This document shows, one piece after another, positions 49,618 to 60,635 of a stretch of DNA of 64,000 nt. The position numbers and the translations under genes are program-made. Location: assembly GCF_003260095.1 (NCBI RefSeq), contig NZ_PTPX01000020.1, positions 22,617-86,616 of the forward strand. The letters run 5' to 3'. This DNA is from Glaesserella australis (GTDB lineage: Bacteria; Pseudomonadota; Gammaproteobacteria; Enterobacterales; Pasteurellaceae). The notes beneath the pieces are model-generated. The model saw only the letters and a list, made by a program, of their open reading frames with translations, was not told the origin of the DNA and did no database searches. The first letter of the stretch is position 1. The number at the start of each line of letters is the position of its first letter.

Positions 49618-50881
49618 CAGCGACAGCCAACGCCGTCACCACCGCCACGCCCGATCCGCAACCTAATTCAAGGCAGTTAAAACCGCCGATCACATTGCCG
49701 ATAGCATATAGATTTTGCATAAATTCGCCTGCTTTGCGGACTTGGCATTTGTGGTTGATTGCCACCCCTGCCGATTGATAAGGCTGTGGCGAACTAAAGC
49801 GGTTAGCCGTCCACGACAAGCGGTCGGTTTCGCTGAAATTTTTGCAACCGATAATGTCAGCATCAAACACAGGTTCAAAAATGCGATCAAACTCGGCTTT
49901 TAAACCGTTGCTAAAATAGCTGCCTGTAGCGAGAACAAAATGGTCGGCGGAAATCGCATTCTCTTGGTGCAGTTGAGTGAAAATCCGTTGCACCTTGCCA
50001 TTTTCAATCTCCGCTCTTAAGGCACGGTCACCATTTAACATCAAGCCCCCTAAGCGTTCAAAACGGTGGCGGAGCTGTTTGTGCTGGCGAATACCAAGTA
50101 GAGACGGCGGTAGGGTCGGCAGTTCAAAAATCGTTGCGTCTAGTGCTTGTTGCAGTTGGTTGAAGAAACTTTGATCGTCTAGTCCAAAGCAAGCAGGCAA
50201 GAAGATCGCACTTGCCCCGTTGGACGCAGATTTGATTTCAGCCACAAGATCACGGAAAGCCAGTTTGTGTTCCAACACTTGAGCGATATTGACACTGCGA
50301 AACTCTCGGGCGTTGTTGCGTAACTGGTCGAGTTCGGGAATGTTCAAAAAGCCCGTACTTAATTCGCAATGGGCAAACTGCGGATTTTGTTTTAGGTTAT
50401 CCGCCAACAGTTGCGGTTGGAAATCGTGATAGCCTTCAATACCAAGTATCGCAATGGTTTGATGTGCAAAAGGTTCGCTACCTTGCACGGTCGGCACGCT
50501 GTTTGGCGAGAGCCAGCTGTTACGCAAGCCCCCTAACGGCGTTACACGCAAATGGTTTTGAGCCGTTGAACCGATCAAATCTAACTTGAGCGATGTGGCT
50601 AACTGTTCAAACTGATGTGCTTTGGCAAGCACTTGAGCCTTGCCGAGTAAGCTGTAAGGGTGTTGTGGCAACTGTTCGGCGAAGCGGTCGTAGGCATTGC
50701 AAAAATCTGCCACTAACTCACCGCTTGGTAAACGGCTGAGTAAGTCCATTGAGCCTGACGAAAAGTCTATCGCCGCTTGTCCGTTGTTGATGATCACACA
50801 ACGTTTACCTTGTTCTTGTAGGGCAACGCCACAGGTTAAGCCTGCAAGACCGCCACCGATAATCACGACATCAAAATTCAT
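49601..50881 (-). CDS. glpB: Anaerobic glycerol-3-phosphate dehydrogenase subunit B, GlpB
   Basis: A 426-residue flavin subunit. FAD fold [20 protein letters not shown] at the start, [12 protein letters not shown] near residue 42 and the C-terminal [28 protein letters not shown] 50881 gives the usual start; a frame extension into glpA is not needed. Overlaps glpA by 11 bases. Confidence 0.93.
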   Translation of the reverse strand: MNFDVVIIGGGLAGLTCGVALQEQGKRCVIINNGQAAIDFSSGSMDLLSRLPSGELVADFCNAYDRFAEQLPQHPYSLLGKAQVLAKAHQFEQLATSLKLDLIGSTAQNHLRVTPLGGLRNSWLSPNSVPTVQGSEPFAHQTIAILGIEGYHDFQPQLLADNLKQNPQFAHCELSTGFLNIPELDQLRNNAREFRSVNIAQVLEHKLAFRDLVAEIKSASNGASAIFLPACFGLDDQSFFNQLQQALDATIFELPTLPPSLLGIRQHKQLRHRFERLGGLMLNGDRALRAEIENGKVQRIFTQLHQENAISADHFVLATGSYFSNGLKAEFDRIFEPVFDADIIGCKNFSETDRLSWTANRFSSPQPYQSAGVAINHKCQVRKAGEFMQNLYAIGNVIGGFNCLELGCGSGVAVVTALAVADEIVG

Positions 50882-52562
50882 TGCTATCTGTCCCCTGTTG
50901 AGCTTGCTCGGCAAGCGGTTGCACATCATTTAGACCTAACAAACTGTAGTAGATCCAGCTGGTAAAATCGGCTTCACGCAAGGCATCACCCCACGCTATC
51001 GGCTCAATGCCACGCCAACGTTCTTCCATAAAGGAAGCGAGTTGAGTGGTCGATTGACGTGGCGTTGCCACTTCAAAACGGGTCATCAAACCAGCCGCTC
51101 GGCAAGCACAGAGTTCCGCTTGGCAAGTCCCCATTCCGACACGGGTACGGCGGCGTAAATCCACTAAGTTATTCACGCTCAATTCGTCCACTGCATAGCG
51201 AACTTCGCCTGCGGTAACTGCTTCACATTCACACACCAGTGAGCGATCTAGCCGTTCTTTATCCAGCAGACGAGTAGCACGAGAGCCGTGTCGATAAACG
51301 GCGGAGTAGCGAATGGTGCTAGGCAGGGAAATAACTTTGCTGTTGGTTTCTGCTCGGCTTTCGCTTGAGCCAGGTAGGGCTTTTTCAGCGGTAACACAGC
51401 GGACGGATTTGTTCAATTTTTTGCAAACGAGATCTGTCGCCCACTCCGCCATTAAGCGATAGGTCATCAACTTACCGCCCGTAATGGTGATAAATCCGTC
51501 TAAGCCGTCTCGCTCTTGGTGGTCGAGTAGCACAATACCACGACTGACGTTGCGTCCTGACGGATCATCGTCCGTTGCCACAAGCGGACGCACGCCTGCA
51601 TAAGCACGCAACACACGAGTATGTCTTAAACTTGGGGCGAGTTTTTCCCCTTCTCTGAACAAAATATCAACTTCTTCAGGGGTAACGACCATATTGTCGA
51701 TTTGGTCGTAAGGAATACGGCTTGACGTTGTTCCAATAACACTGATCGTGTCACCTGGCACAAGAATATCGGCATCGGCAGGTTTACGGCAACGGTTGAT
51801 CACCATTTTGTTAATGCGATGACCCATAACCAACAACGCACCTTTGGCTGGGAACATTCGGATTTTGAGATCGGCATATTCCGCAATTCCTTGCCCCCAA
51901 ATTCCCCCTGCATTTACCACCACATTCGCAAAGAATTGACGTTCCACTTTGTTTTTATGGTCGAAAACGCTCACGCCGATCACTTTTCCGCCTTCACGGA
52001 TTAAGCCTTTCACTTCGCAATAGGTGAACACTTTCGCCCCGTTTTCTGTGGCATCTAACATATTTGATGCCGTTAAACGAAACGGATCGATAGAACCGTC
52101 AGGCACAACCACCGCTCCGACAAGAGCAGGATTGACTGACGGCTCCAACTGCATTGCAAGTTTTGGGTCAATAGCGACCGCTTCAATGCCCGATTCAGTA
52201 CAGGCTTGAATAAAGGTTTTTTGATAGGCTAAATCATCTTCAGGCAAGGTAATAAACAGCCCTTCTGTTTCATCAATACAGTGTCGAGCAATACGGCGTA
52301 AAATTTTATTCTCTTCAATACACTCTGTCGCCGACTCTCGATCATTAACTGCATATCTCGCCCCACTGTGCAACAAGCCGTGATTACGCCCCGTTGCCCC
52401 TGTCGCAATATCACGGCGTTCTAGCAAAATACAATCAATGCCACGCAACGCACAATCTCTAGCAATCCCTGCCCCCGTTGCACCGCCACCGATAATAATC
52501 ACTTCTGCCGTTAAGGGTGAAAAATCCGCCACATTTTTATACATACGAGGTGATATATTCAT
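50871..52562 (-). CDS. glpA: Anaerobic glycerol-3-phosphate dehydrogenase subunit A, GlpA
   Basis: A 563-residue catalytic flavoprotein. [22 protein letters not shown] near residue 21, [16 protein letters not shown] near residue 57, and a C-terminal Fer2_BFD domain with [11 protein letters not shown] and [12 protein letters not shown] (four Cys). Oxidises glycerol 3-phosphate to dihydroxyacetone phosphate. The start is put at ATG 52562 behind GGGGG; an earlier frame start at 52586 is possible. Expressed from the CRP-bound divergent region with glpT. Confidence 0.94.
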   Translation of the reverse strand: MNISPRMYKNVADFSPLTAEVIIIGGGATGAGIARDCALRGIDCILLERRDIATGATGRNHGLLHSGARYAVNDRESATECIEENKILRRIARHCIDETEGLFITLPEDDLAYQKTFIQACTESGIEAVAIDPKLAMQLEPSVNPALVGAVVVPDGSIDPFRLTASNMLDATENGAKVFTYCEVKGLIREGGKVIGVSVFDHKNKVERQFFANVVVNAGGIWGQGIAEYADLKIRMFPAKGALLVMGHRINKMVINRCRKPADADILVPGDTISVIGTTSSRIPYDQIDNMVVTPEEVDILFREGEKLAPSLRHTRVLRAYAGVRPLVATDDDPSGRNVSRGIVLLDHQERDGLDGFITITGGKLMTYRLMAEWATDLVCKKLNKSVRCVTAEKALPGSSESRAETNSKVISLPSTIRYSAVYRHGSRATRLLDKERLDRSLVCECEAVTAGEVRYAVDELSVNNLVDLRRRTRVGMGTCQAELCACRAAGLMTRFEVATPRQSTTQLASFMEERWRGIEPIAWGDALREADFTSWIYYSLLGLNDVQPLAEQAQQGTDSNEF

Positions 52563-52664
52563 CGCAACCCCCACAAAAACAAACAAAAAATAAATTAAGT
52601 TGTTGTGATTCTATCCCAAACAAACATTTTCAAACAAGAAAATGAGTGAAAAAGAAATTAAATT

Positions 52665-52721
52665 TGTGATAAGGCTCACATTTATTAAATGTTTCGATCA
52701 TATTTTGTGAAATAGCTCACA
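52665..52721. promoter_or_regulatory. Two CRP sites between glpA and glpT
   Basis: TGTGATAAGGCTCACA (52665-52680) and TGTGAAATAGCTCACA (52706-52721), each with two perfect half sites. Centres are 41 bases apart, close to four helical turns, so both can face the same side. They should activate both divergent operons. Confidence 0.85.
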
Positions 52722-52848
52722 AAATGAAGAAATACGCCTTTTTTCTTTTATGAAAGGCTATATCATTAACAGTGTCTAGGTCTGCTGATGTTATTCAAAA
52801 CAGAAACAGACCTTATTTGTCTATAATTATATTATTGTTGGAGGCTCT

Positions 52849-54294
52849 ATGTTTGGTCCTTTTAAACCCGCTCCACATATTGCGGAGCTACCAAAAGAGA
52901 AGATAGATTCCACTTATAAACGCTTGCGTTGGCAAGTGTTTGCAGGGATCTTCTTCGGTTATGCAGCGTACTATTTCGTGCGTGCGAATTTCGATTTAGC
53001 TCAAAAAGGCTTAATTGAAGCAGGCTTATATAACAAAGCGGAACTCGGTATCATCGGTACAGGGGCAGGCTTAGCGTACGGTTTATCTAAATTCGTGATG
53101 GCATGGATGTCAGACCGTTCAAATCCGAAAGTCTTTTTACCATTCGGTTTATTGTTATCTGGTTTGTGTATGACCATGATGGGCTTAATGCCGTGGGCAA
53201 CGTCAGGTATTGCGGTGATGTTCGTGATGATCTTCTTAAACAGTTGGTTCCAAGGTATGGGTTGGCCACCGTGCGGACGTACCATGGTTCACTGGTGGTC
53301 GAAATCTGAACGCGGTACGATTGTTTCTATTTGGAACTGTGCGCATAACGTAGGGGGTATGGTACCGGGCTTGATGGTCATTCTTGCTGGTGCAATCTAC
53401 TTCAACACCTACGGCGTAGAAGCAACCGCAAAAGATGTATGGCAACAAGCGCTTTACTATCCAGGTATTGCAGCGATGATTGCGGCGATTCCAATCTACT
53501 TTGTGATGAAAGATACTCCACAATCTTACGGTTTACCGTCCATTGAAAAATGGCGTAACGATTACCCAGATGATTACGATGAGAAAAAATCTGAAACGGA
53601 ATTAACCACCAAAGAGATTTTATTCAAATACGTATTAAAAAATAAACTCTTATGGTACATCGCTATCGCAAACGTCTTTGTTTACTTAATCCGTTATGGC
53701 GTATTGAAATGGTCACCAGTGTATTTGGGCGAAGTCAAACACTTTAATATCAAAGGCACAGCATCTGCATACATTATCTATGAGCTTGCTGCAATTCCAG
53801 GCACATTACTCTGTGGTTGGGTATCTGACAAAATCTTCAAAGGTAAACGTGGTTTAACTGGCTTCGTGTTTATGATTTTAACCACAGCGGCTGTGGTCGC
53901 ATTATGGCTAAACCCAGCAACACCAGAAGCAGAATTAGCTCAATACGCTGGCAAAGCGTGGTATGAAAACCCATATCAATTAATGGACTTCATCTTGATG
54001 ACCACGATCGGCTTCTTAATCTATGGCCCAGTAATGCTCATCGGCTTACACGCCCTTGAACTTGCACCGAAAAAAGCAGCAGGTACATCAGCAGGTTTCA
54101 CTGGCTTGTTTGGTTACTTAGGTGGTACGGTTTCTGCATCAGCGGTTGTTGGTTGGGCAGCAGAATACTACGGCTGGGACGGCGGTTTCTATGTGATGAT
54201 CACTGGTGGCGTATTAGCCGTACTTCTAATGCTTATCGTGATGCTTGAAGAAGGTAAACACAAAGCTAAATTAGAAGATAGCTATGGTAAATAG
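52849..54294 (+). CDS. glpT: Glycerol-3-phosphate/phosphate antiporter GlpT
   Basis: A 481-residue 12-span MFS transporter. N-terminus [20 protein letters not shown] with [15 protein letters not shown] near residue 40 (binding-site Arg), [18 protein letters not shown] near residue 90, [22 protein letters not shown] near residue 137 and [21 protein letters not shown] near residue 396. Ribosome site GGAGG. Probably co-transcribed in part with the next two genes beyond a terminator. Confidence 0.95.
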   Translation: MFGPFKPAPHIAELPKEKIDSTYKRLRWQVFAGIFFGYAAYYFVRANFDLAQKGLIEAGLYNKAELGIIGTGAGLAYGLSKFVMAWMSDRSNPKVFLPFGLLLSGLCMTMMGLMPWATSGIAVMFVMIFLNSWFQGMGWPPCGRTMVHWWSKSERGTIVSIWNCAHNVGGMVPGLMVILAGAIYFNTYGVEATAKDVWQQALYYPGIAAMIAAIPIYFVMKDTPQSYGLPSIEKWRNDYPDDYDEKKSETELTTKEILFKYVLKNKLLWYIAIANVFVYLIRYGVLKWSPVYLGEVKHFNIKGTASAYIIYELAAIPGTLLCGWVSDKIFKGKRGLTGFVFMILTTAAVVALWLNPATPEAELAQYAGKAWYENPYQLMDFILMTTIGFLIYGPVMLIGLHALELAPKKAAGTSAGFTGLFGYLGGTVSASAVVGWAAEYYGWDGGFYVMITGGVLAVLLMLIVMLEEGKHKAKLEDSYGK

Positions 54295-54304
54295 TTGATA
54301 TTGA

Positions 54305-54331
54305 AAGGAAGAACTTGGTTCTTCCTTTTTT
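54305..54331 (+). terminator. Terminator after glpT
   Basis: AAGGAAGAAC-TTG-GTTCTTCCTT followed by TTTT. Lies between glpT and the next gene, so readthrough would be partial. Confidence 0.8.
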
Positions 54332-54357
54332 ATTCACTATAAAAGAGGATAAATGCA

Positions 54358-55269
54358 ATGAAACTAAATATGCTTGCAGTTTCAATCGGACTTCTGTTGT
54401 CAACATCAGCAGTGTACGCAAATGAAACTTGCCAAACACCTTATCGTGAAGCTCTTCCTGAATACACTTATCAACTCAATAAAATAATGGAAGTTAATGG
54501 TCGGCAAGGTATCACAACCGACGGTAAATATCTCTATGTATCGGGTAGCGCTAGTTTAGCGAAGTATGATTTAAACGGTAAATTGCTTATTGAAAATAAA
54601 CAACCTTTTGTTGGATATCAAAAAGAAGCAAATCATATTGGCGATATAGATATTCATAACAATGAACTTTATATCTCTTCTGAGTGGTTTGCTGATGGAG
54701 TAGGTAAAAATATTCAAATTGCGATTCACGATCCAGACACACTTGCGCTAAAACGTTCAGTGGATTTCAACCCTGATTCAGGGCAAGTTGAAGTTTCAGG
54801 AATTGCTGTCGATACCGTAAATAATAGTGTATGGATGGCATCTTGGGTGGGAGAAGAAAGTGGACGTTATCTCTATGAATATGATCTCACTACGGGAAAA
54901 TATAAACGTAAAGTTCACTTACAGCCTGTTCCACAATGGATTCAAGGTATTTATGCATTTGAAGGAAAACTCTATCTTACTGCAGATGATGGTACTGCGG
55001 ATGAAAAAGAGCACGATCATTTGTACCGTGTTGAGATTTCCGATAAACATAATCAAGGTCGAGTAGTATTAGAAAGAGAACTTTCAGATGTTAGAGATTA
55101 TGGGGAAATCGAGGGGCTTGTAGTAAATCCTGAAACAAAACAGATGATTATTCATTCAAACCGAGGCAAACAGATTGTTTTGGGTATGCCAAAAGGTTTC
55201 TACCCTGGTTATGACCGTGAAATTAGCGAACTCTATTTTTATGAAATGACCCCTAGATGTAAAAAATAA
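54358..55269 (+). CDS. Secreted beta-propeller-like protein of the glp locus
   Basis: Function not known. A 303-residue protein with signal peptide MKLNMLAVSIGLLLSTSAVY cut after YA-N. The mature part has regularly spaced strand pairs (TTDGKYLYVSGSASLAKYDL, HIGDIDIHNNELYISSEWF, VSGIAVDTVNNSVWMASWVG, IQGIYAFEGKLYLTADDG, EIEGLVVNPETKQMIIHS), as in six- or seven-bladed propellers of the SMP-30/NHL sort. Two conserved-looking Cys near the ends. Its place between glpT and glpQ suggests a periplasmic role with phosphodiesters or glycerol phosphate, perhaps as a lactonase-like or binding protein. Confidence 0.75.
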   Translation: MKLNMLAVSIGLLLSTSAVYANETCQTPYREALPEYTYQLNKIMEVNGRQGITTDGKYLYVSGSASLAKYDLNGKLLIENKQPFVGYQKEANHIGDIDIHNNELYISSEWFADGVGKNIQIAIHDPDTLALKRSVDFNPDSGQVEVSGIAVDTVNNSVWMASWVGEESGRYLYEYDLTTGKYKRKVHLQPVPQWIQGIYAFEGKLYLTADDGTADEKEHDHLYRVEISDKHNQGRVVLERELSDVRDYGEIEGLVVNPETKQMIIHSNRGKQIVLGMPKGFYPGYDREISELYFYEMTPRCKK

Positions 55270-55295
55270 CTCACTAATATAAAGAGGAAAAAACA

Positions 55296-56375
55296 ATGAA
55301 ACTCACAAAATTTGCATTAGGCTTAGTAGCGGCTGCGGTATTAGCAGGCTGTTCTACATCAACACCTGTAACAACTCAATCAGACAAACTGATTATTGCT
55401 CACCGTGGGGCGAGTGGTTATTTACCTGAACATACTTTAGAAAGTAAAGCCCTTGCATTTGGGCAACAAGCGGATTATTTAGAGCAAGATCTTGCAATGA
55501 CTAAAGATAATCGTTTGGTGGTTATCCACGACCATTTCCTTGATGGTTTGACCGATGTGGCGAAAAAATTCCCAAATCGTGCTAGAAAAGATGGTCGCTA
55601 CTATGTGGCGGATTTCACTTTAAAAGAGATCCAAACCCTTGAAATGACTGAAAATTTCAGCGTTGAAAATGGTAAACAGACACAAGTTTATCCGAACCGT
55701 TTCCCGATGTGGAAATCCGATTTCAAAATTCATACCTTTGAAGATGAAATCGAATTTATTCAAGGTTTAGAAAAATCTACCGGCAAAAAAATTGGTATCT
55801 ACCCTGAAATTAAAGCTCCTTGGCTACACCACAAAGAAGGCAAAGATATTGCCCTTGAAACCTTAAAAGTGCTGAAAAAATATGGCTATGACCAAAAATC
55901 AGACTTAGTTTATCTGCAAACCTTTGACTTCAATGAGTTAAAACGCATTAAAACCGAATTGCTGCCAAAACTCGGTATGGACGTGAAATTAGTACAACTT
56001 GTCGCCTACACCGACTGGCACGAAACGGAAGAAAAAGATAAATCAGGTAAATGGGTAAACTATAATTATGATTGGATGTTCAAACCAGGTGCAATGGCGG
56101 AAGTGGCGAAATACGCTGACGGCGTAGGACCAGGCTGGTATATGTTGATCGACAAAGAGAAATCGAAGGTCGGCAATATTGTTTACACACCATTAGTTAA
56201 AGAGCTTGCACAATACAAAATGGAACTTCATCCATACACCGTGCGTAAAGATGCCTTGCCTGATTTCTTCACTAACATTGACGAAATGTACGATGCTTTA
56301 TTAAATAAAGCAGGGGCAACTGGTGTATTTACTGATTTCCCTGATACAGGCGTAGAGTTCTTAAAGAAAAAATAA
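55296..56375 (+). CDS. glpQ: Glycerophosphodiester phosphodiesterase GlpQ (protein D-like lipoprotein)
   Basis: A 359-residue lipoprotein with signal and lipobox VLAGC near residue 19. Catalytic GDPD motif IIAHRGASGYLPEHTLESK near residue 32 with the two His, metal-binding EQDLAMTKDNRLVVIHDHFLDG near residue 62. Very close to Haemophilus protein D. Splits glycerophosphodiesters to glycerol 3-phosphate, which GlpT imports; in Haemophilus it also helps take choline from the host. Confidence 0.95.
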   Translation: MKLTKFALGLVAAAVLAGCSTSTPVTTQSDKLIIAHRGASGYLPEHTLESKALAFGQQADYLEQDLAMTKDNRLVVIHDHFLDGLTDVAKKFPNRARKDGRYYVADFTLKEIQTLEMTENFSVENGKQTQVYPNRFPMWKSDFKIHTFEDEIEFIQGLEKSTGKKIGIYPEIKAPWLHHKEGKDIALETLKVLKKYGYDQKSDLVYLQTFDFNELKRIKTELLPKLGMDVKLVQLVAYTDWHETEEKDKSGKWVNYNYDWMFKPGAMAEVAKYADGVGPGWYMLIDKEKSKVGNIVYTPLVKELAQYKMELHPYTVRKDALPDFFTNIDEMYDALLNKAGATGVFTDFPDTGVEFLKKK

Positions 56376-56391
56376 TTAACTAAAAGAGATT

Positions 56392-56440
56392 AGCGGTAGG
56401 ATTTGTGAATTATTTTGCAAATCCTACCGCTTGTTATTTT
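56392..56440 (+). terminator. Terminator after glpQ
   Basis: AGCGGTAGGATTTG (56392-56405) pairs perfectly with CAAATCCTACCGCT (56418-56431), followed by TGTTATTTTTT. Confidence 0.88.
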
Positions 56441-56446
56441 TTACGG

Positions 56447-56502
56447 TATTATGTAGCAGTTGCTACAAGCTTTTCTGAGTTTTGTGCAACTGCTACATAA
56501 TA
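56447..56502. repeat. 17-bp perfect inverted repeat in glpQ-glpF gap
   Basis: TATTATGTAGCAGTTGC (56447-56463) and its exact complement (56486-56502) enclose 22 bases. The left arm with its next bases also makes GTAGCAGTTGCTAC, a smaller palindrome. Not followed by T; stands between two terminators. May be a short MITE-like palindrome or a protein-binding site. Confidence 0.6.
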
Positions 56503-56537
56503 TCGATTTTTTATTTAATATAAAAATTAAAAATAGA

Positions 56538-56569
56538 AAACCCCAAGCATTTATATTTACTTAGGGTTT
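56538..56569 (-). terminator. Terminator after glpF
   Basis: Minus strand AAACCCTAAG - 12 bases - CTTGGGGTTT with one mismatch, then TCTATTTTTAATTTTT. Confidence 0.75.
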
Positions 56570-56589
56570 ATTTGTATTTAAATAACGGG

Positions 56590-57333
56590 TTACATAATTA
56601 CATTATAAACAATTGCTGCTAACACACCGCCAGTAATTGGACCTAATACAGGGACCCAACTATATTCCCAATCTGCACGTGTTTTTAATACACCGCCTAA
56701 TATTATGCCAAGCGTAATACGAGGACCTAAGTCACGAGCAGGGTTTAAAGCGTAACCTGTAGTACCACCAAGACTCAAACCTAATGCCCAAATTAAGATA
56801 GCAACAGGAATTGCACCAACTGAACCTAACCCAATTGGCGTAGCTTCTGTAGCACCTGGCATTGTAATTTCTGCCCCTGTAATATAGAAAATCACAAAGA
56901 GTAATACGAAGGTTGCAATCGCTTCGCTGATAAAGTTATTACGGTAATTTCTTATCGCAGGCTCAGTACAGAAACAAGCTCGTTTGGTACCTTCATCTTC
57001 TGTTGCAGAGAAGTGATCTTTATAAGAAAGATAAACAAGTAATGCACCAACAATGGCTCCTGCGAATTGAGCACCAATGTAGCCGACAACCATACTCCAC
57101 TCAAATGCCCCCTTCACTGCAAGCGCTAATGTTACTGCTGGGTTAAAGTGTGCGCCACTATAAGGACCTGCAATTACAACGGCAACATAAACTGCAAATG
57201 CCCAAGCGGTGGTAATCACGATCCAACCAGAATTTTGTCCTTTAGTTTTATTTAGACATACATTAGCAACTACGCCATTACCCATCAAAATTAAAATGGC
57301 TGTACCAATAAATTCTGCAAGATAAGCATTCAT
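56590..57333 (-). CDS. glpF: Glycerol facilitator GlpF
   Basis: A 247-residue aquaglyceroporin with six membrane spans and two NPA boxes: GAHFNPAVTLALAVKG near residue 64 and GYALNPARDLGPRI near residue 190, the Arg-Asp after the second box being typical of glycerol channels. ATG 57333 behind AGGAGAG is preferred to an in-frame start at 57387. Divergent from glpK. Confidence 0.94.
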   Translation of the reverse strand: MNAYLAEFIGTAILILMGNGVVANVCLNKTKGQNSGWIVITTAWAFAVYVAVVIAGPYSGAHFNPAVTLALAVKGAFEWSMVVGYIGAQFAGAIVGALLVYLSYKDHFSATEDEGTKRACFCTEPAIRNYRNNFISEAIATFVLLFVIFYITGAEITMPGATEATPIGLGSVGAIPVAILIWALGLSLGGTTGYALNPARDLGPRITLGIILGGVLKTRADWEYSWVPVLGPITGGVLAAIVYNVIM

Positions 57334-59161
<1,828 letters not shown>

Positions 59162-59178
59162 TTTTCTTCTCTTTCTAC

Positions 59179-59221
59179 AAGCGGTCGCTTGTGGTAATAA
59201 ATTTACCATAACCGACCGCTT
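59179..59221. terminator. Terminator between glpK and the OMP-like gene
   Basis: AAGCGGTCG (59179-59187) pairs with CGACCGCTT (59213-59221); an inner GTGGTAA/TTTACCAT stem lengthens it. Uptake-word pair, convergent genes. Confidence 0.75.
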
Positions 59222-59228
59222 GCTTGTT

Positions 59229-60182
59229 TTAGAAAATGGCTTCAAATCTAAAAAATGCGCCTAAGTGATGTTTTTTATCAAGTGATTTATTATTGTAATA
59301 ATGTAACTCAGGTTGAATAAATAACCATTCTCTCCATATAGGCTGCCGCCAGTTTATAAATGGACCATAGTAATTGATCTCGACTTTTTTTGACTGAATT
59401 TTTCCCCCTACAAATAAGCCATAGTTTAATCGTTTATATCCTGTAAAATCATATTGTTTATATAGACTATTACCCCAGAAAATATCTTCATTAATATCAT
59501 GTCTATATTCAAGAAAGGTGTGATTATTAAGAAAAGATTGAGTTGTTTGCATCAGTTTATTTTCAACATTTATTCTTAGGTAATGTTTGCTATTAATACC
59601 ATAACGATAAATTTGTTCTAAACGTGTAGAAAATAGATCTGTATGTTGCCAAGTTTTTTCTAATTTAAAGCGTAAAAATATATCTGCCCCAGAGCGAATT
59701 CCTAAATCTAAATCTGTCTCAATCCCTAATTTTTGGACTTGTTGCGACCAACGTAATGCTAAAGATGCATTATCATCTCTGCTCTGTTTACTATCATATT
59801 TTTTATCTTGTTCTAGCGGAATTTTATAGTTTCTATGAAGTTGGTTTTTATCGCAAGATTGGTTATCTAAGTCTTCATCTCCAAAGACTAAACTTAAGTG
59901 TTGTTTAAGCGTTGGAAGTTTTATTTTACCACGGACACGGGGCTTAATAGAGTAACCATCGTAATGGTTCCATTCATTATCTAACATGATACGGATACTT
60001 GCTGAAGCTGGTTTAGACGGATCAGGTGTACCAAGCCAGTGATCAATCTGGTTAGACCAATGATGTAAGGTTTCTTTGATACTGATATGTTGCTTATCTA
60101 CCCAAGTAGTATTTGCTTGTACATAGGGTGCTAAGCATACCAAGACTGTAGCGCACGAAATCATACAATAGGAATGTCTCAT
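59229..60182 (-). CDS. Outer-membrane-like hypothetical protein
   Basis: A 317-residue protein with signal peptide MRHSYCMISCATVLVCLAPY ending VQA-N. The mature part has many alternating strands with aromatic ends (RIMLDNEWNHYDGYSIKPRV, LALRWSQQ, LDLGIRSGADIFLRFKLEKTW, HYLRINVENKLMQTTQS, YGLFVGGKIQSKKVEINYYG) and ends in RFEAIF, the terminal aromatic of barrel proteins. Likely an outer-membrane beta barrel of 12 or so strands; family not recognised. Ribosome site AAGGGGGAG. Convergent with glpK and divergent from the adhesin. Confidence 0.7.
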   Translation of the reverse strand: MRHSYCMISCATVLVCLAPYVQANTTWVDKQHISIKETLHHWSNQIDHWLGTPDPSKPASASIRIMLDNEWNHYDGYSIKPRVRGKIKLPTLKQHLSLVFGDEDLDNQSCDKNQLHRNYKIPLEQDKKYDSKQSRDDNASLALRWSQQVQKLGIETDLDLGIRSGADIFLRFKLEKTWQHTDLFSTRLEQIYRYGINSKHYLRINVENKLMQTTQSFLNNHTFLEYRHDINEDIFWGNSLYKQYDFTGYKRLNYGLFVGGKIQSKKVEINYYGPFINWRQPIWREWLFIQPELHYYNNKSLDKKHHLGAFFRFEAIF

Positions 60183-60635
60183 TCTTCTCTCCCCCTTATC
60201 AAAATTTTTCAGAATAATAGCGTAAATTGTCAATTTTTGGTTACAACTTGAACAGTTTTTGAGTAAATTTTTGTAAATATAACATTACTGCTCACTTATA
60301 TGAAAACTTGACAAATTTGTGTTTTTGTGATCCAAAAATGATTTTTACCCATGGTATATGCCTGTTTTTTAAACGCAAACGATTGGTTGTTCGTTTTTAA
60401 TAGGTTTTTTTATCAAAAAATATCACTTTTGAGAAAATTTTTATTATAAATATTCTTTTGTTTTCTTTACATTTGATCTTTTTGTGAAATTTTTTGACCA
60501 TATTTGGATTGTTTGGTGATCATTGTGAGTTTGAAAAGTGATCGATTGTGTTGATAAAATGAAATACAACAATAAATGCTGTTAATTGTACGTTTTATAA
60601 ACATTGATTTAAATTTTATTTTTTAGGGGTATGTC
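60183..60635. other. Long AT-rich region upstream of the adhesin
   Basis: About 450 bases without a gene. AT-rich. It contains ACGCAAACGATTGGTT (60373-60388), one base from the PurR/LacI-type consensus, and several TGTGA half sites without partners. No convincing -35/-10 pair could be chosen, and no simple repeat tract suggests phase variation. AGGGG precedes the adhesin ATG. Confidence 0.4.

Noticed and set aside
60373..60388. PurR/LacI-type operator ACGCAAACGATTGGTT upstream of the adhesin
   Set aside because: One half is imperfect, it is 250 bases from the gene and no promoter is near; left as a note only.
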